DNA of 64,000 nt from Prosopocoilus inquinatus (lineage: Eukaryota; Arthropoda; Insecta; Coleoptera; Lucanidae), in NCBI GenBank assembly GCA_036172665.1, contig CM069876.1, forward strand, positions 48,391,001 through 48,455,000, given 5' to 3'. A model generated the notes under the pieces. The model was not told the origin of the DNA, made no database searches, and was given only the letters and a program-made list of their open reading frames with translations. Both the position numbers and the translations under genes were made by a program. Below, piece by piece: positions 21,891 through 33,350 of the stretch. Every line of letters begins with the position of its first letter. Position 1 is the stretch's first letter.

Positions 21891-24856
21891 GGACCGATGA
21901 GAAGTTAGCAATAAAATTATGAAATTTCAAAACGCTGCCACCGCTAAAATAACGATCACAGATCAATAATATTTAATCTATTACAAAGAGTATAATGTGT
22001 AGATTCCCCTCATATGAAGAAACTGAAATAATATTTGATATTAAGTTAACTATGACTATTTAAACCAGCATAAGTCATTATTCATATATCGCACCAAAAC
22101 AATTGCTTTCACTGAAAATTTTCACGTAGTCATAAAGTAAACATACATATCTGTTTAATAATGCCTTCAGAAAGTTTTAGCCGGTTGATTTGAAGTAATT
22201 AGAAATTAATTAAAAGTGGCGCAGAATTTTTATGCAAGTTCTCTGAGAAAAGTTATGAACATTTGAAATTGGTACTGTTTCATTGCTCCGAGCGCCACTT
22301 TTAATTAATTTCTAATTACTTCAAACCAACCGGCTAAAACTCAGAGGGTAGTTTAAACGATAGATATCGATCCGTACTTTAATATTCTGCAAACAGAATT
22401 TTTATGCAAGTTCTCTGAAAAAAGTTATGAACATTTGAAATTGGTACTGTTTCATTGCTCCGAGCGCCACTTTTAATTAATTTCTAATTACTTCAAACCA
22501 ACCGGCTAAAACTCAGAGGGTAGTTTAAACGATAGATATCGATCCGTACTTTAATATTCTGCAAACAGAATTTTTATGCAAGTTCTCTGAAAAAAGTTAT
22601 GAACATTTGAAATTGGTACTGTTTCATTGCTCCGAGCGCCACTTTTAATTAATTTCTAATTACTTCAAACCAACCGGCTAAAACTCAGAGGGTAGTTTAA
22701 ACGATAGATTTCGATCCGTACTTTAATATTCTGCAAACAGAATTTTTATGCAAGTTCTCTGAGAAAAGTTATGAACATTTGAAATTGGTACTGTTTCATT
22801 GCTCCGAGCGCCACTTTTAATTAATTTCTAATTACTTCAAACCAACCGGCTAAAACTCAGAGGGTGGTTTAAACGATAGATTTCGATCCGTACTTTAATA
22901 TTCTGCAAACAGAATTTTTATGCAAGTTCTCTGAGAAAAGTTATGAACATTTGAAATTGGTACTGTTTCATTGCTCCGAGCGCCACTTTTAATTAATTTC
23001 TAATTACTTCAAACCAACCGGCTGAAACTCAGAGGGTGGTTTAAACGATAGATTTCGATCCGTGCTTTAATATTCTGCAAACAGAATTTTTATGCAAGTT
23101 CTCCGAGAAAAGTTATGAACATTTGAAATTGGTACTGTTTCATTGCTCCGAGCGCCACTTTTAATTAATTTCTAATTACTTCAAACCAACCGGCTAAAAC
23201 TCAGAGGGTAGTTTAAACGATAGATATCGATCCGTACTTTAATATTCTGCAAACAGAATTTTTATGCAAGTTCTCTGAAAAAAGTTATGAACATTTGAAA
23301 TTGGTACTGTTTCATTGCTCCGAGCGCCACTTTTAATTAATTTCTAATTACTTCAAACCAACCGGCTAAAACTCAGAGGGTAGTTTAAACGATAGATATC
23401 GATCCGTACTTTAATATTCTGCAAACAGAATTTTTATGCAAGTTCTCTGAAAAAAGTTATGAACATTTGAAATTGGTACTGTTTCATTGCTCCGAGCGCC
23501 ACTTTTAATTAATTTCTAATTACTTCAAACCAACCGGCTAAAACTCAGAGGGTAGTTTAAACGATAGATATCGATCCGTACTTTAATATTCTGCAAACAG
23601 AATTTTTATGCAAGTTCTCTGAAAAAAGTTATGAACATTTGAAATTGGTACTGTTTCATTGCTCCGAGCGCCACTTTTAATTAATTTCTAATTACTTCAA
23701 ACCAACCGGCTAAAACTCAGAGGGTAGTTTAAACGATAGATTTCGATCCGTACTTTAATATTCTGCAAACAGAATTTTTATGCAAGTTCTCTGAGAAAAG
23801 TTATGAACATTTGAAATTGGTACTGTTTCATTGCTCCGAGCGCCACTTTTAATTAATTTCTAATTACTTCAAACCAACCGGCTGAAACTCAGAGGGTGGT
23901 TTAAACGATAGATTTCGATCCGTGCTTTAATATTCTGCAAACAGAATTTTTATGCAAGTTCTCCGAGAAAAGTTATGAACATTTGAAATTGGTACTGTTT
24001 CATTGCTCCGAGCGCCACTTTTTATTAATTTCTAATTACTTCAAACCAACCGGCTGAAACTCAGAGGGTGGTTTAAACGATAGATTTCGATCCGTGCTTT
24101 AATATTCTGCAAACAGAATTTTTATGCAAGTTCTCCGAGAAAAGTTATGAACATTTGAAATTGGTACTGTTTCATTGCTCCGAGCGCCACTTTTAATTAA
24201 TTTCTAATTACTTCAAACCAACCGGCTGAAACTCAGAGGGTGGTTTAAACGATAGATTTCGATCCGTGCTTTAATATTCTGCAAACAGAATTTTTATGCA
24301 AGTTCTCCGAGAAAAGTTATGAACATTTGAAATTGGTACTGTTTCATTGCTCCGAGCGCCACTTTTAATTAATTTCTAATTACTTCAAACCAACCGGCTA
24401 AAACTCAGAGGGTAGTTTAAACGATAGATTTCGATCCGTGCTTTAATATTCTGCAAACAGAATTTTTATGCAAGTTCTCTGAGAAAAGTTATGAACATTT
24501 GAAATTGGTACTGTTTCATTGCTCCGAGCGCCACTTTTAATTAATTTCTAATTACTTCAAATCAACCGGCTAAAACTTTCTGAAGGCATTATTAAACAGA
24601 TATGTATGTTTACTTTATCACTACGTGAAAATTTTCAGTGAAAGCAATTGTTCTGGTGCGATATATGAATAACGACTTATGCTGGTTTAAATAGTCATAG
24701 TTAACTTAATATCAAATATTTTTTCAGTTTCTTCATATGATGGGAATCTACACATTATACTCTTTGTAATAGATTAAATATTATTGATCTGTGATCGTTA
24801 TTTTAGCGGTGGCAGCGTTTTGAAATTTCATAATTTTATTGCTAACTTCTCATCGG
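21891..24856. mobile_element. foldback-type element: ~330-bp terminal inverted repeats enclosing a 172-bp satellite array
   Basis: The left terminal repeat (21891-22222) and right one (24528-24856) are near-identical in inverted orientation, running from ACCGATGAGAAGTTAGC at the tips to AAAAGTGGCGC at the inner ends. An 8-bp direct repeat TTCTACAG flanks the element (21883-21890 and 24857-24864), consistent with a target duplication. The interior is entirely tandem repeat; there is no transposase. The architecture matches that described for Drosophila foldback elements such as Tetris, in which terminal-repeat sequence seeds a satellite. Confidence 0.9.
22222..24527 (+). repeat. 172-bp satellite array, about 13.4 copies
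   Basis: CATTGCTCCGAGCG recurs from 22281 to 24517, 14 times over exactly 13 x 172 bp with no net indel. Each monomer contains a ~49-bp segment (GCGCCACTTTTAATTAATTT onward to CCGGCTAAAACT) identical to the inner end of the right terminal repeat. Variants (ATATCGATCCGTAC with CTCTGAAAA; TTTCGATCCGTGC with CTCCGAGAA) occur in blocks, and monomers 1-5 resemble 7-10 in order, suggesting multi-monomer duplications. Confidence 0.95.
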
Positions 24857-24864
24857 TTCTACAG

Positions 24865-25560
24865 CGACTTTCAAAAAGTCTGCTACAAATGGAGATTTTT
24901 TTTTTATTATCGATTTTCATTTAAATTTAACGAGTCAGAACGCATCCCCTGAAACCAAATTAGCAAACGTCAGATGAAATTTTTCCTGAACGGTATACAG
25001 CGTGGACACTAAGAAATGAACACCGCTCAAGAGTAAAGCGCCCTTATTTCACAAGATACAGGAAAAGGTCATAAGAATAAGTCACTCAGTATTAAAAGTT
25101 ATAGCTAGATATGAAATTACAGCTTCCTATCTCAAAAACAAAAGGAATACGAATGATTGTGAACCACGCTTTATTTCACACTACACTAAGATATACGGGT
25201 GGGATTAAAATGTCCCCGTTAAACTAACATGAATAGTTTTCCAAAAATCTCAATCTTTCTCTTGATTGGCTGAAATATGGCGGAACCAATTAAAAATGCG
25301 CGCCATTCTGCCAGACTCTTATTAGGGGGGTCTCCACTGAGGAGGATTAGAGACCCTTCAATTAGAGTCTGGACAATACCGCCGTGTTATTATCACAGAA
25401 ACTAGCGCGGTGATTGGAAAGGAAGAAAAGTAGGCGTTACCTCATCGCCTGTTACGTTTGACGGTCGTCAAATTACGATTCGTGATAAAACATGGCGGCG
25501 CCAATCAAAACTCAGTTACGAATTGTCCAAACTCTTATTATAGTATCTCCGCCGAGGATG
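24865..25560. other. non-coding DNA with two related motifs
   Basis: Strings near 25311 (AGACTCTTATTAGG...TCTCCACTGAGGAGG) and 25538 (AAACTCTTATTATAGTATCT...CCGCCGAGGATG) are degenerate copies about 230 bp apart. Nothing else recognised. Confidence 0.4.
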
Positions 25561-25568
25561 TCTTAGCG

Positions 25569-26261
25569 GCGCCATCTACTCGCCGATTCTCGCTCACCGA
25601 ATTCTCAACCCTGAAGGAAGTTTCCTGAATTTTCAGCGCCATCTGTGTGCGCAATCGGGTTCTTAATCAAGAGATAGTTACGATTTGACGTTTGCCGTAA
25701 AATAAAAAATAAAAATAAAATGACTACGCCATCTGCGCGGAGTTCTCACATCCAAACTATTTGATACGTCAAATATTTGACATTCGCCGAGGAAATTTTG
25801 GCAGCGCCATCTGTGTCGAGTTGTTCGAACTAAACCGAAAATTCACAACAAAAAGCACGTCTCTCTCGAATCCGAGGCGTCTACTCATTTCCTATAGAAT
25901 AACCTTTCATATTTGAACGTAACCTATTCTATAACTGGGCTGCAGTCAAAAAGGGGGGTTGATAATAATACTCTTTTAAAGTTGAACCCCCCTTTTTTGA
26001 CTGCAGCCCAGTTATAGAATAGATTCCTTAATTGATGATGTCGTGATCATATTCCGCATTTGAACGTAACTATCGTTTTTTCGTCGGATATAATCAGCGC
26101 CATCTATGGGCAGGTTTCACGAGAGCATCGTCCTCACCGTCGCATCTCGTAATTTCGGCGTTTCGAAAACCGGACGATTGTGGGAATCACTTCACACATC
26201 AAATTTATTAATGACGATTATTATTATTTGATGTGGCTGTGAAAGTCTGACAGCGCCATCT
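25569..26261 (-). promoter_or_regulatory. cluster of AGATGGCGC (insect CTCF-core-like) sites
   Basis: GCGCCATCT, which is AGATGGCGC on the minus strand, occurs exactly at 25569-25577, 25636-25644, 25804-25812, 26097-26105 and 26253-26261, with a one-off version at 25726-25734. All have the same orientation, and four read CAGCGCCATCT. The motif fits the AG(G/A)(T/G)GGCGC core reported for Drosophila CTCF. An insulator role upstream of ftz-f1 is inference; they could instead mark a degenerate repeat. Confidence 0.45.
25924..26057 (+). mobile_element. hairpin mini-element, copy 2 (134 bp, intact)
   Basis: Hairpin arms of ~35 nt (CTGGGCTGCAGTCAAAAAGG / TTTGACTGCAGCCCAG) around a ~24-nt loop, followed by a ~40-bp tail ending ATATTCCGC. 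Flanked by perfect 13-bp direct repeats ATTTGAACGTAAC (25911-25923 and 26058-26070), which mark an insertion. It lies inside the AGATGGCGC cluster. Confidence 0.8.
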
Positions 26262-27229
26262 GTGCCTGACTTTTTCTAATTAAACCGTCTCCGACGGCAA
26301 CTCGTCTCTTCCATGAAGTTCTAAACGATAGAACGCACGCGAACGGCAAACAGAACGCGTAAGAGCATCTTGAGAAAGATTTTCGAAAATTAGAATTTTC
26401 AGTATTGAAGATATTTCAAAAACAAATGAAAACAGAAAAGAGTTTTTTTTTTTGGATATTTTTTTAGACATCAAGATAGCGCAACTTTTCTATAATTTAA
26501 CCTATAATTTAACCATCTTTGATCTCTTATAGTTTACGAGACACCCTTTAATTAGTTGTAACCCTGTATAATAATAACGGAAAGTTATTGATGTGTTTAT
26601 TTACCTTTAAAAATTATAAACAAATCCAGTGATCTAAAAACAAAAACGTTAGATTTTTTTTTTCAACGATACGCCTCGGTGTAGGCAAACCAACGAACTT
26701 CGCAATCTGTACGGTTGCCTACACTAAAGGCGGTGAGAATAATTTATTGGTCAAGAGTTTTTTACTGTTTAAACGATTTTTTAATCCTTCCCGATTCCTA
26801 AAAAAAAAAGAAATAATAGTCAAACAAAAAATTACTAATTTATTTATTTAAATTTTCATCCGTCTTAACAGAGAAAATATTTGAATTACCTTTCATTCAA
26901 ATGAAAGCAGAAATTGTCTTTTTCGTTTAGGATTCGTGTCGAGACTATAAATTTTCTAAATTTCGTTTTTAGTATTCAAAACGATTTTCTACTTTCTTTT
27001 CTGTTTTCAAAAAACCAAATTTTGCGCTTGTTTTTATTTTATTTATTTTTAACTCTAGGATACTCGAGCTTATTATAACATAAGTCGAATTTTTTGAATT
27101 TTAATTATTGTTATCGCGATACAATACGTTATTTGTGGCATTTTTTTTTTATAATTTTTATTAGACTACTAAGATCAGTAACTTAGTAAATATTTTCCGT
27201 AATTATCTTGAAATTTTTGACCTCCGAAG
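26262..27229 (+). repeat. AT-rich DNA with GGCAACC hairpin family copy 2
   Basis: GTGTAGGCAAACCA (26679-26692) and GGTTGCCTACAC (26713-26724) form the hairpin seen at 11.4 and 60.35 kb, here with a more diverged loop and weak flanking similarity. The rest is AT-rich with nothing recognised. Confidence 0.5.
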
Positions 27230-27640
27230 TGTTTCAGACGCCCGTTCTAGTTTATCGCTTAATTAGAGAATAAAGTTGTTTATAAGAGTGAATATGAAGT
27301 TAAATGCAACTCGAAAAACGAAGAACAAGAAAGTAAGAAAAGATTATAAGGGGGGGAATTCAAACGCAGTTGTGAGAGACAAATTTGTTTGCAGATGTGT
27401 TTGACGTTCTAGAAACAGAACACACGAGAAGCAAAAGTTAGGTCTTTCTGTGTCATCTAACCGCGTGCGTGACATTTTTGGTGGCAGCGGTGGGATGCGG
27501 CGAAAAAACTTCAAAACTTTGTCTTCGTGGTGTTCGGATTTAATAATTAATTTTTTTTTTTTTTTGATTCCGGGCGTCCGTTAAATTTTTGGTGGCAGCG
27601 GTCGGATGTGGCAAAAGAACTTAAAAACGACTTTTCCATT
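27230..27640 (+). mobile_element. LTR-like remnant with duplicated primer-binding-site-like motif
   Basis: TTTTTGGTGGCAGCGGT(G/C)GGATG occurs twice (starting about 27474 and 27586). TTGGTGGCAGCGG-type strings are typical just after the 5' LTR of insect retrotransposons, and the preceding ~240 bp contains AATAAAGTTG like an R region. No polyprotein follows. Tentative. Confidence 0.35.
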
Positions 27641-28221
27641 ATTAACTTCTTCAGTATCAAATGCAATAGATAAGCAAAACTTTCAAGAGGAACTCTAATA
27701 ACATAAAAGTAGAGGTTATTATTACTTAATATTTTGAATATTCGCTTTTGTTTTTATTTTTTCTTTTTTTTGCAATACGAAAAGTATAAGTCTGTAGTAT
27801 AAGCATGGTTTTAAACTGAAATGAACGGTTATTTTTAGCGTTCAGACCAGGAACAAACAGATCGGCCACCGCACTGAATCATCGATAAAATAAGATTAAA
27901 GAAAATAAAAACATTTATAATCATTGTAACCTTACAGCTATGAGAAGATTAACTTTGCCAAGACGTTTCTCTTCCTTTATTTTCTTAAAGAAGACGACTT
28001 CATTCAAAATCAAATCATTGTTGTAATCGTTTTCTTTTTTATAATTGCACATCTGATTTCTTACTGTTTTCTTTTTTTTTTTTAATTTCTTTAAACCTCT
28101 CCAAATTTAGCTTCCTTTGCCTTTCAGCGTTTCTTTCCTTCGAGGTTTCAACGAGATAGAAAATCTATACTTGAAGAACGAACGTTAACGAAATAAGTAG
28201 TAAAAAATAAATAAACAAAAC
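27641..28221. other. AT-rich non-coding DNA, nothing recognised
   Basis: No repeats or coding potential that I can support. Confidence 0.4.
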
Positions 28222-28222
28222 A

Positions 28223-28653
28223 GTCGACCATCGACGGAACTCGAACCCTTCTTGCCAAACCGCTTTATCTATTGAGCTACGACGTACGTTAATCGAATAT
28301 AAATTCGAATTAAATTGGAATTATAAATGATAATGCTGCTGCATTTAATTCTAATTTATATTAGACTAACATATTCCAACTACAAATTAAATAAAAATTA
28401 ATTAAATAAAAATGTCGACCATCAACGGGACACGAACCCTTCTTGCCAAGTCGCTTTTTCTATTGAACTGCGACGTACGTTAATCGAATATAAATTCGAA
28501 TTAAATTGGAATTATAAATGATAATGCCACTGCATTTAATTCTAATTTATATTAGACTTACATATTCCAATTCCAAATTAAATAAAAATGTCGACCATCA
28601 ACGAGACTCGAACCCTTCTTGCCAAGTCGCTTTATCTATTGAGCTACGACGTA
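28223..28653 (-). repeat. three tandem tRNA-like sequences in a ~180-bp repeat
   Basis: Minus-strand copies at about 28223-28288, 28414-28478 and 28590-28653 each show an A-box-like TAGCTCAATAGAT and a B-box-like GGGTTCGAG/GGGTTCGTG. They share linkers with CGAATATAAATTCGAATTAA. No good anticodon stem or paired acceptor stem, so these are tRNA-derived (SINE-like or pseudogene) rather than functional tRNAs. Confidence 0.6.
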
Positions 28654-28756
28654 TATTAATCTAATATAAATTCGAATTAAATTACGCCTATTATAAATGA
28701 TATTGCGGTTGTATTTAGTTCTAATTTATGTATTAGACTTAACATACTCGCATTCC

Positions 28757-28834
28757 GGCGTCGTCATAGCTCAATAGGTAGAGCAGCTTGGCATGAAACC
28801 GCACTACACGGGTTCGAATCCCCTTTATGGTCCA
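28757..28834 (+). ncRNA. tRNA-like sequence with Pol III A and B boxes and T6 terminator
   Basis: TAGCTCAATAGGTAGAGCA (A-box region) and GGGTTCGAATCCC (perfect B box) end in TCCA and are followed at once by TTTTTT, a Pol III terminator. The acceptor ends do not pair and the anticodon stem is poor, so it is a tRNA pseudogene or SINE head. It is opposite in orientation to the three neighbouring copies. Confidence 0.55.
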
Positions 28835-29805
28835 TTTTTTCCGTCTGATTTCGTTAGCGTTTCCAAATTAGTATTTTATCAAGGGAAATATAATTTCGTT
28901 TCGCTTTTCAAAGCGCAATCTAATCTCTTGTCCACCTTTTCCAAAATTTTTTATGATTTAACGCGAGTATTTAACTCAAAAAAAGAGTAACACAAAAATA
29001 GTCGCGAAGATTTTCAGATTATTTATTTTTGCTATTTTTACTTTATTAAAAAATTTTCATAAACAATTTCCTCATTCATTTTGCTTAAAGATGGAGGGCA
29101 GGGCGGTGGAGTGAGGGGGGAACCGAGATAGTCGCAGGGCAGAATTTAAAAAAAATCCCGTCCCACGTTACACATATATTTTTTTTAATTAACAGAAAAT
29201 AAAAAATTTTTTCTTGGGCGACGCTTTTAATGAAATTTTTCGCATAACACGTAATCGGAGGCGAGTTTTTAATTAATTGCTCGGTGGCGACGTCCAAGAA
29301 GATGATCGGAGGTGACGTCGCGATAATTACTGGAAATTTCGATTAAAATAAATTATATCTAAAGCACGCATTTTGAAAAAAAAAAACCCTCCCCCACCTT
29401 TTCGAGAGGAGACCGACTTAACACTCTTCCCCGAGTTCAGTTTCGACCTCTACGAAACCGGAGAAGTACGCGCAGTTTTTCTCAAGAAAAAAAAAAAAAA
29501 GTAGCTTCAAGTAAACTTATTTTTGGATACCATTTTAAGTACATCCTGTAAATAGCATTATGCCAGTCGCACACTTAGACGAAGCGCAGCAATTTTTTTT
29601 TTTGCCGTTACCGTACGCGTCCTCTGACAGCAAACAAAAGCGATCGCTTAAACTTAAACAAAAGATCAGTAAAAATAAAAAAAGAGCGTAACCTTGAAAT
29701 GGATGAGGGAGGGCAAATTGAGAAAAAAAATTCGGAAAAATTAATAGAAATAAAACAAAATAGCAAAAACAAAAGACAGCTTTTGCTATCAGCTATTAAA
29801 CTAAT
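28835..29805. other. AT-rich non-coding DNA, nothing recognised
   Basis: Poly-A runs near 29380 and 29490. No coding or repeat structure identified. Confidence 0.4.
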
Positions 29806-29941
29806 GCCCGATTTATTCACCTCCTGATAAATTTATCCGCCGGGTAATATCCTCGGCAACCAATATCGATGCAATGGTTTCCAATGATAATAATACCTGG
29901 CCAGATAAATTTATCAGGAGGAGCAACAAAAAAAATCGGGC
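29806..29941. mobile_element. 136-bp MITE with GCCCGATTT ends
   Basis: Left GCCCGATTTATTCACCTCCT continues into GATAAATTTATC. Right GATAAATTTATCAGGAGGAG continues to AAAAATCGGGC. Inverted repeats are about 32-38 bp with a small size difference. TTAA-containing sequence flanks both sides, but no clear duplication. Confidence 0.75.
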
Positions 29942-31040
29942 CTTAATTAAGGATAAAACAAATTTGGAGAATATCTGAGAACAAAAAATTTAATTTAAAT
30001 AAAAAAAAAGTGAACGATTACATAACTTCAACAAAAAAAAAAAAAACAACGTAACAGTAAAAAAAAAGTGTACGTAATAAACGTGACAGTAAAAAATTCC
30101 TTGGCTGAAATCTTGCCTGGAATTTTACGACGGGGCAATTTAGCCCCCCCCGTAAACATTTCGAAAGGCATTTTTCTCGGACGAGGGGCGGAATGTAACT
30201 GTACACTCGTCGGTATAAATTTGTTTTATTGCATCGCATCGCATCGCATCGCATAGGTTCAAAGACGCCGCCGATTTGTACGAAGGGTTATACGATCCAA
30301 CGAGGGGCTCGTAATTTTTCAAAACGTATTTTTTCCGGGGGAGGCGGGGGCCAGAGCAAATTACAGTTATAAAACAATTGTAAATCCTACTACAAATTCA
30401 TCAGAAACAAATAAAATCGACGACCTGCATGCATGGCAACATGAAAGACGAAGTTGTTTGTGTTCTTTGAAACTTTTACGCCTTCGTCCGCTACCTCAGG
30501 CTCCGATAGCAAAACAAACAAAGCGAAGCTGAAAGAAGAAAGAGCGATGCGAAGTATCAATTTGGCCAGCTGTATTATTGGCAATGTTCGAGAATTCGAA
30601 CACCATTCCCATGTGTTGTCGTCGTCGTCCGCGTAACTGGGTCACCTAATTCAGATCACTAGAGGAGGTCTCATTCGACCCAGTTTTGGACGAATATCGT
30701 CTCTTTTTTCGCGTACATTTACAACTTTTATTGTTTCCGAACCCCGACCCCCTCACCCCCTCGGGGGTTTAATTCGCCGAGATATTTGGGGGGTCAGTTA
30801 TGTGAAACGAAAATGTCCACCGGACATGCGATTGTTTGTTTGTTCCGTTAATAGTAAGCGTGCGGTTATTTTCGTCATACGAGGACGATTGTTATGTTTA
30901 GAGAGAGAGAGAGAGAGGAAGAGAGAGAACTTTAAGTTAAATATTTGCAATGGTGTTCTTAATTAAAAGAAAATGAAAATGAAAAATCGCCGAAAAATGG
31001 GAAAATTAAAATCAATGAAAGTCACTGAAAAAAATCAAAA
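29942..31040. other. non-coding DNA with short tandem repeats
   Basis: (GCATC)n pentamer at 30231-30255 and (GA)n at about 30899-30928. CCCCTCACCCCCTCGGGGG near 30750 is GC-rich. GAGA tracts can bind GAGA factor, but no regulatory role is shown. Confidence 0.5.
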
Positions 31041-31660
31041 TTTCAAGCGGTTTCAAGGCCAACCCAATCCAAGCAAAGACGACTCAGCGACGAAAACTAA
31101 CCAAAAAAAAAAAAAAATTTGAAAAATCACGTGAATTTCATTTAGGAACAATAATGTAAAAAAAAGGACCCAAAACTTTAAATTCAAGAAGATTATCGAA
31201 AAGTATCGAAGATTCCAACAAAAAAAAAACATTTTTTGTAAAAAAAAAAAAAATCGTGAGCCCAACCCAAACGACGCCAACCCAGCGTCGTAAATTTGAA
31301 CGAAAAAATTATTTCAAGGCCGACCCAATCCAACTGAAATTGCAGGAAAACGTGGAAAATTTGAAAAGAAGTTCCAAGATCAAGGCCAATCCGAGAGAAA
31401 AAAAAAACGAAAAGTAAAAAAAAAATCGAAAATTCGAACAAAAAAGAACATCTTTTTGTCAAAAAACCCAATCGACGCCATCCCAAGCAAGGTCAACCCA
31501 GCGGCGAAAAGTAATTGTCGTAAATTCGAACGGAAAAATTATTTCAAGGTCAACCCAACCGAAATTGCCGGAAAACGTCGGAAATTTGAAAAGTAGTTTC
31601 GAGACCAAGGTCAACCCGAGAAGAAATTTTGAAAAGTGAAGAAAAATACGAAAAGTTGGT
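31040..31660 (+). repeat. degenerate repeat carrying FTZ-F1 response-element matches
   Basis: Units share TTCAAGG(C/T)C(A/G)ACCCAA(T/C)C. YCAAGGYCR, the FTZ-F1/NR5A site, is matched at 31053, 31314, 31380, 31544 and 31605. The same family appears at 53.46-54.4 kb (same orientation) and 42.8-43.9 kb (reversed). Confidence 0.6.
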
Positions 31661-33350
31661 GACAAAATTTAAAAAAAAATAAAATAAAAGATGTAAGAAA
31701 ATTAAGGGAACAAAAGAAACTGAAAAATTAGGGAAAGAAAGAATCCAAAAATTCTTTTGAAAAAATGTAAAAGTTGCGGAAAACATTTTCAAAAGTTGAG
31801 AACATATCTAAAAATTGAAAAAATAAATAAAATAAAAATTCGGAAAAAAATGAAGCAGCGTAAGCGGGAACAAAAAATTAAAGAAAAAAATTGAAAAAAG
31901 TTCAGAAAATTAAAAAAATTTGTTTAAACGCTTTCCTTAATTTTTTTTTTTTTTTTTTTTGGAAAATGTAAACAGAAAAAGGAAGAAACAAGAAAACAAA
32001 AAACGACCGAATCATGTTTGTAAATAAAATGACAAAAGAAAGGAACACAGAAAATTCTTTGCGCGAGCGGCGAATGAAGAAGAAACAAAAACAAATTTCA
32101 GAAACAAAAGACGATCGCTTTAATTTTCGAAACAGAGAAAGAAAAAAGAAAATCAATCGAATTATAAAAATCGAAGACATAATTGGAAGTACTTTGGGAA
32201 GGATTCTCGATGCAGAAACAAAAGCGATCGCTTAAACTTAAACAACAAAAGATCAGTAAAAATAAAGAAAGAGCGTAACCTTAAAATGGACGAGGGCGAA
32301 TTGAGAAAAAAAATTCGCAAAAATTTAAAAAAAAAACAAACAGAATGTTCTTTGCGCAAGCAACAAACAAACAAAAAATTAATAATAAATTTCAGAAACA
32401 AAAGATGATCGCATTAAATAAAAAATAGAAATCTTAGTATCATAGGGGGAGATTCTCTTCTACGAAAATTTTGGAAAAAAAAGAACAAAATTCAGAATCA
32501 AAACGCGATCTCTTAATTTCAAACAAAAAAAATTACTTAAAATTAAAAAGAAAACTAAAAAAGGCAAATTGAGAACAAAATAAGAAAAAATAATTAAACG
32601 TACATTAAACAAAAAAAAAGCATTGGACATCTTTTTAATTTTAATGAAATTGAAAGTATCGTAGGGGGGATTCTGTTGTTCGAAAATTTTGAAAAAAAAA
32701 TTAACAAAATTCAGGCACAAAACGCCATCTTAACTTACTTAAAAAAAAAAAAATTAACCCAAATGAAAAGAAAGTACCATTGGAGGGATTTTCTTAAAAA
32801 ATTTAAAAAAAAACAGACAGAACGCGATCTCGTAAATTTCAACCAAAAAATTAATTAAAATAAATAACAAAAAAAATAATACATAATAATAATAACAAAT
32901 AGATAAATAAATTGAGAAAAAAATAGGAAAAAGTAACTAAACGTTCATTAAACAAAAAAGAACAAAAGACGATCGAACCATATTGTTAAAGGAAATGATG
33001 AAAAATGACTTGCGCAAGCAATAAATTTGCAAAAACAAATTTTAGAAACTGAAAATAACGATTTATGAACGGGAAACAAAAAACGAACGCTTAAACTCAA
33101 ACGAAAAAATCAGTCAAAATAAAAAAAAAGCCTAAAACTGGACTGGACGAAGAAAAGTTGAAGAAAAAAAAATGTTTTAATAAATTTAAAAAAAAAGAAA
33201 AATGAACGTATAAATCAGAATAAAAATGGTACAATTATGAAGTAGAAAAAAAAAAAAACAACTGAATGAATAGGATGTTGAAATTTGGAATATTTTCATA
33301 ATTTCAAACGAGAATCGTTTTATTTCAAAAAAAAATAATTTTTTTCCTAA
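31661..33350 (+). repeat. purine-rich low-complexity repeats
   Basis: A/G-rich strand with recurrent GAAACAAAAG(A/C)CGATCGCTT (about 32100 and 32215) and AAAAGACGATCGAACC (near 32965); a relative lies near 29635. Phe-rich minus-strand frames are artefacts. Confidence 0.5.

Noticed and set aside
28223..28834. Functional tRNA genes
   Set aside because: A and B boxes are present, but acceptor and anticodon stems do not pair properly.
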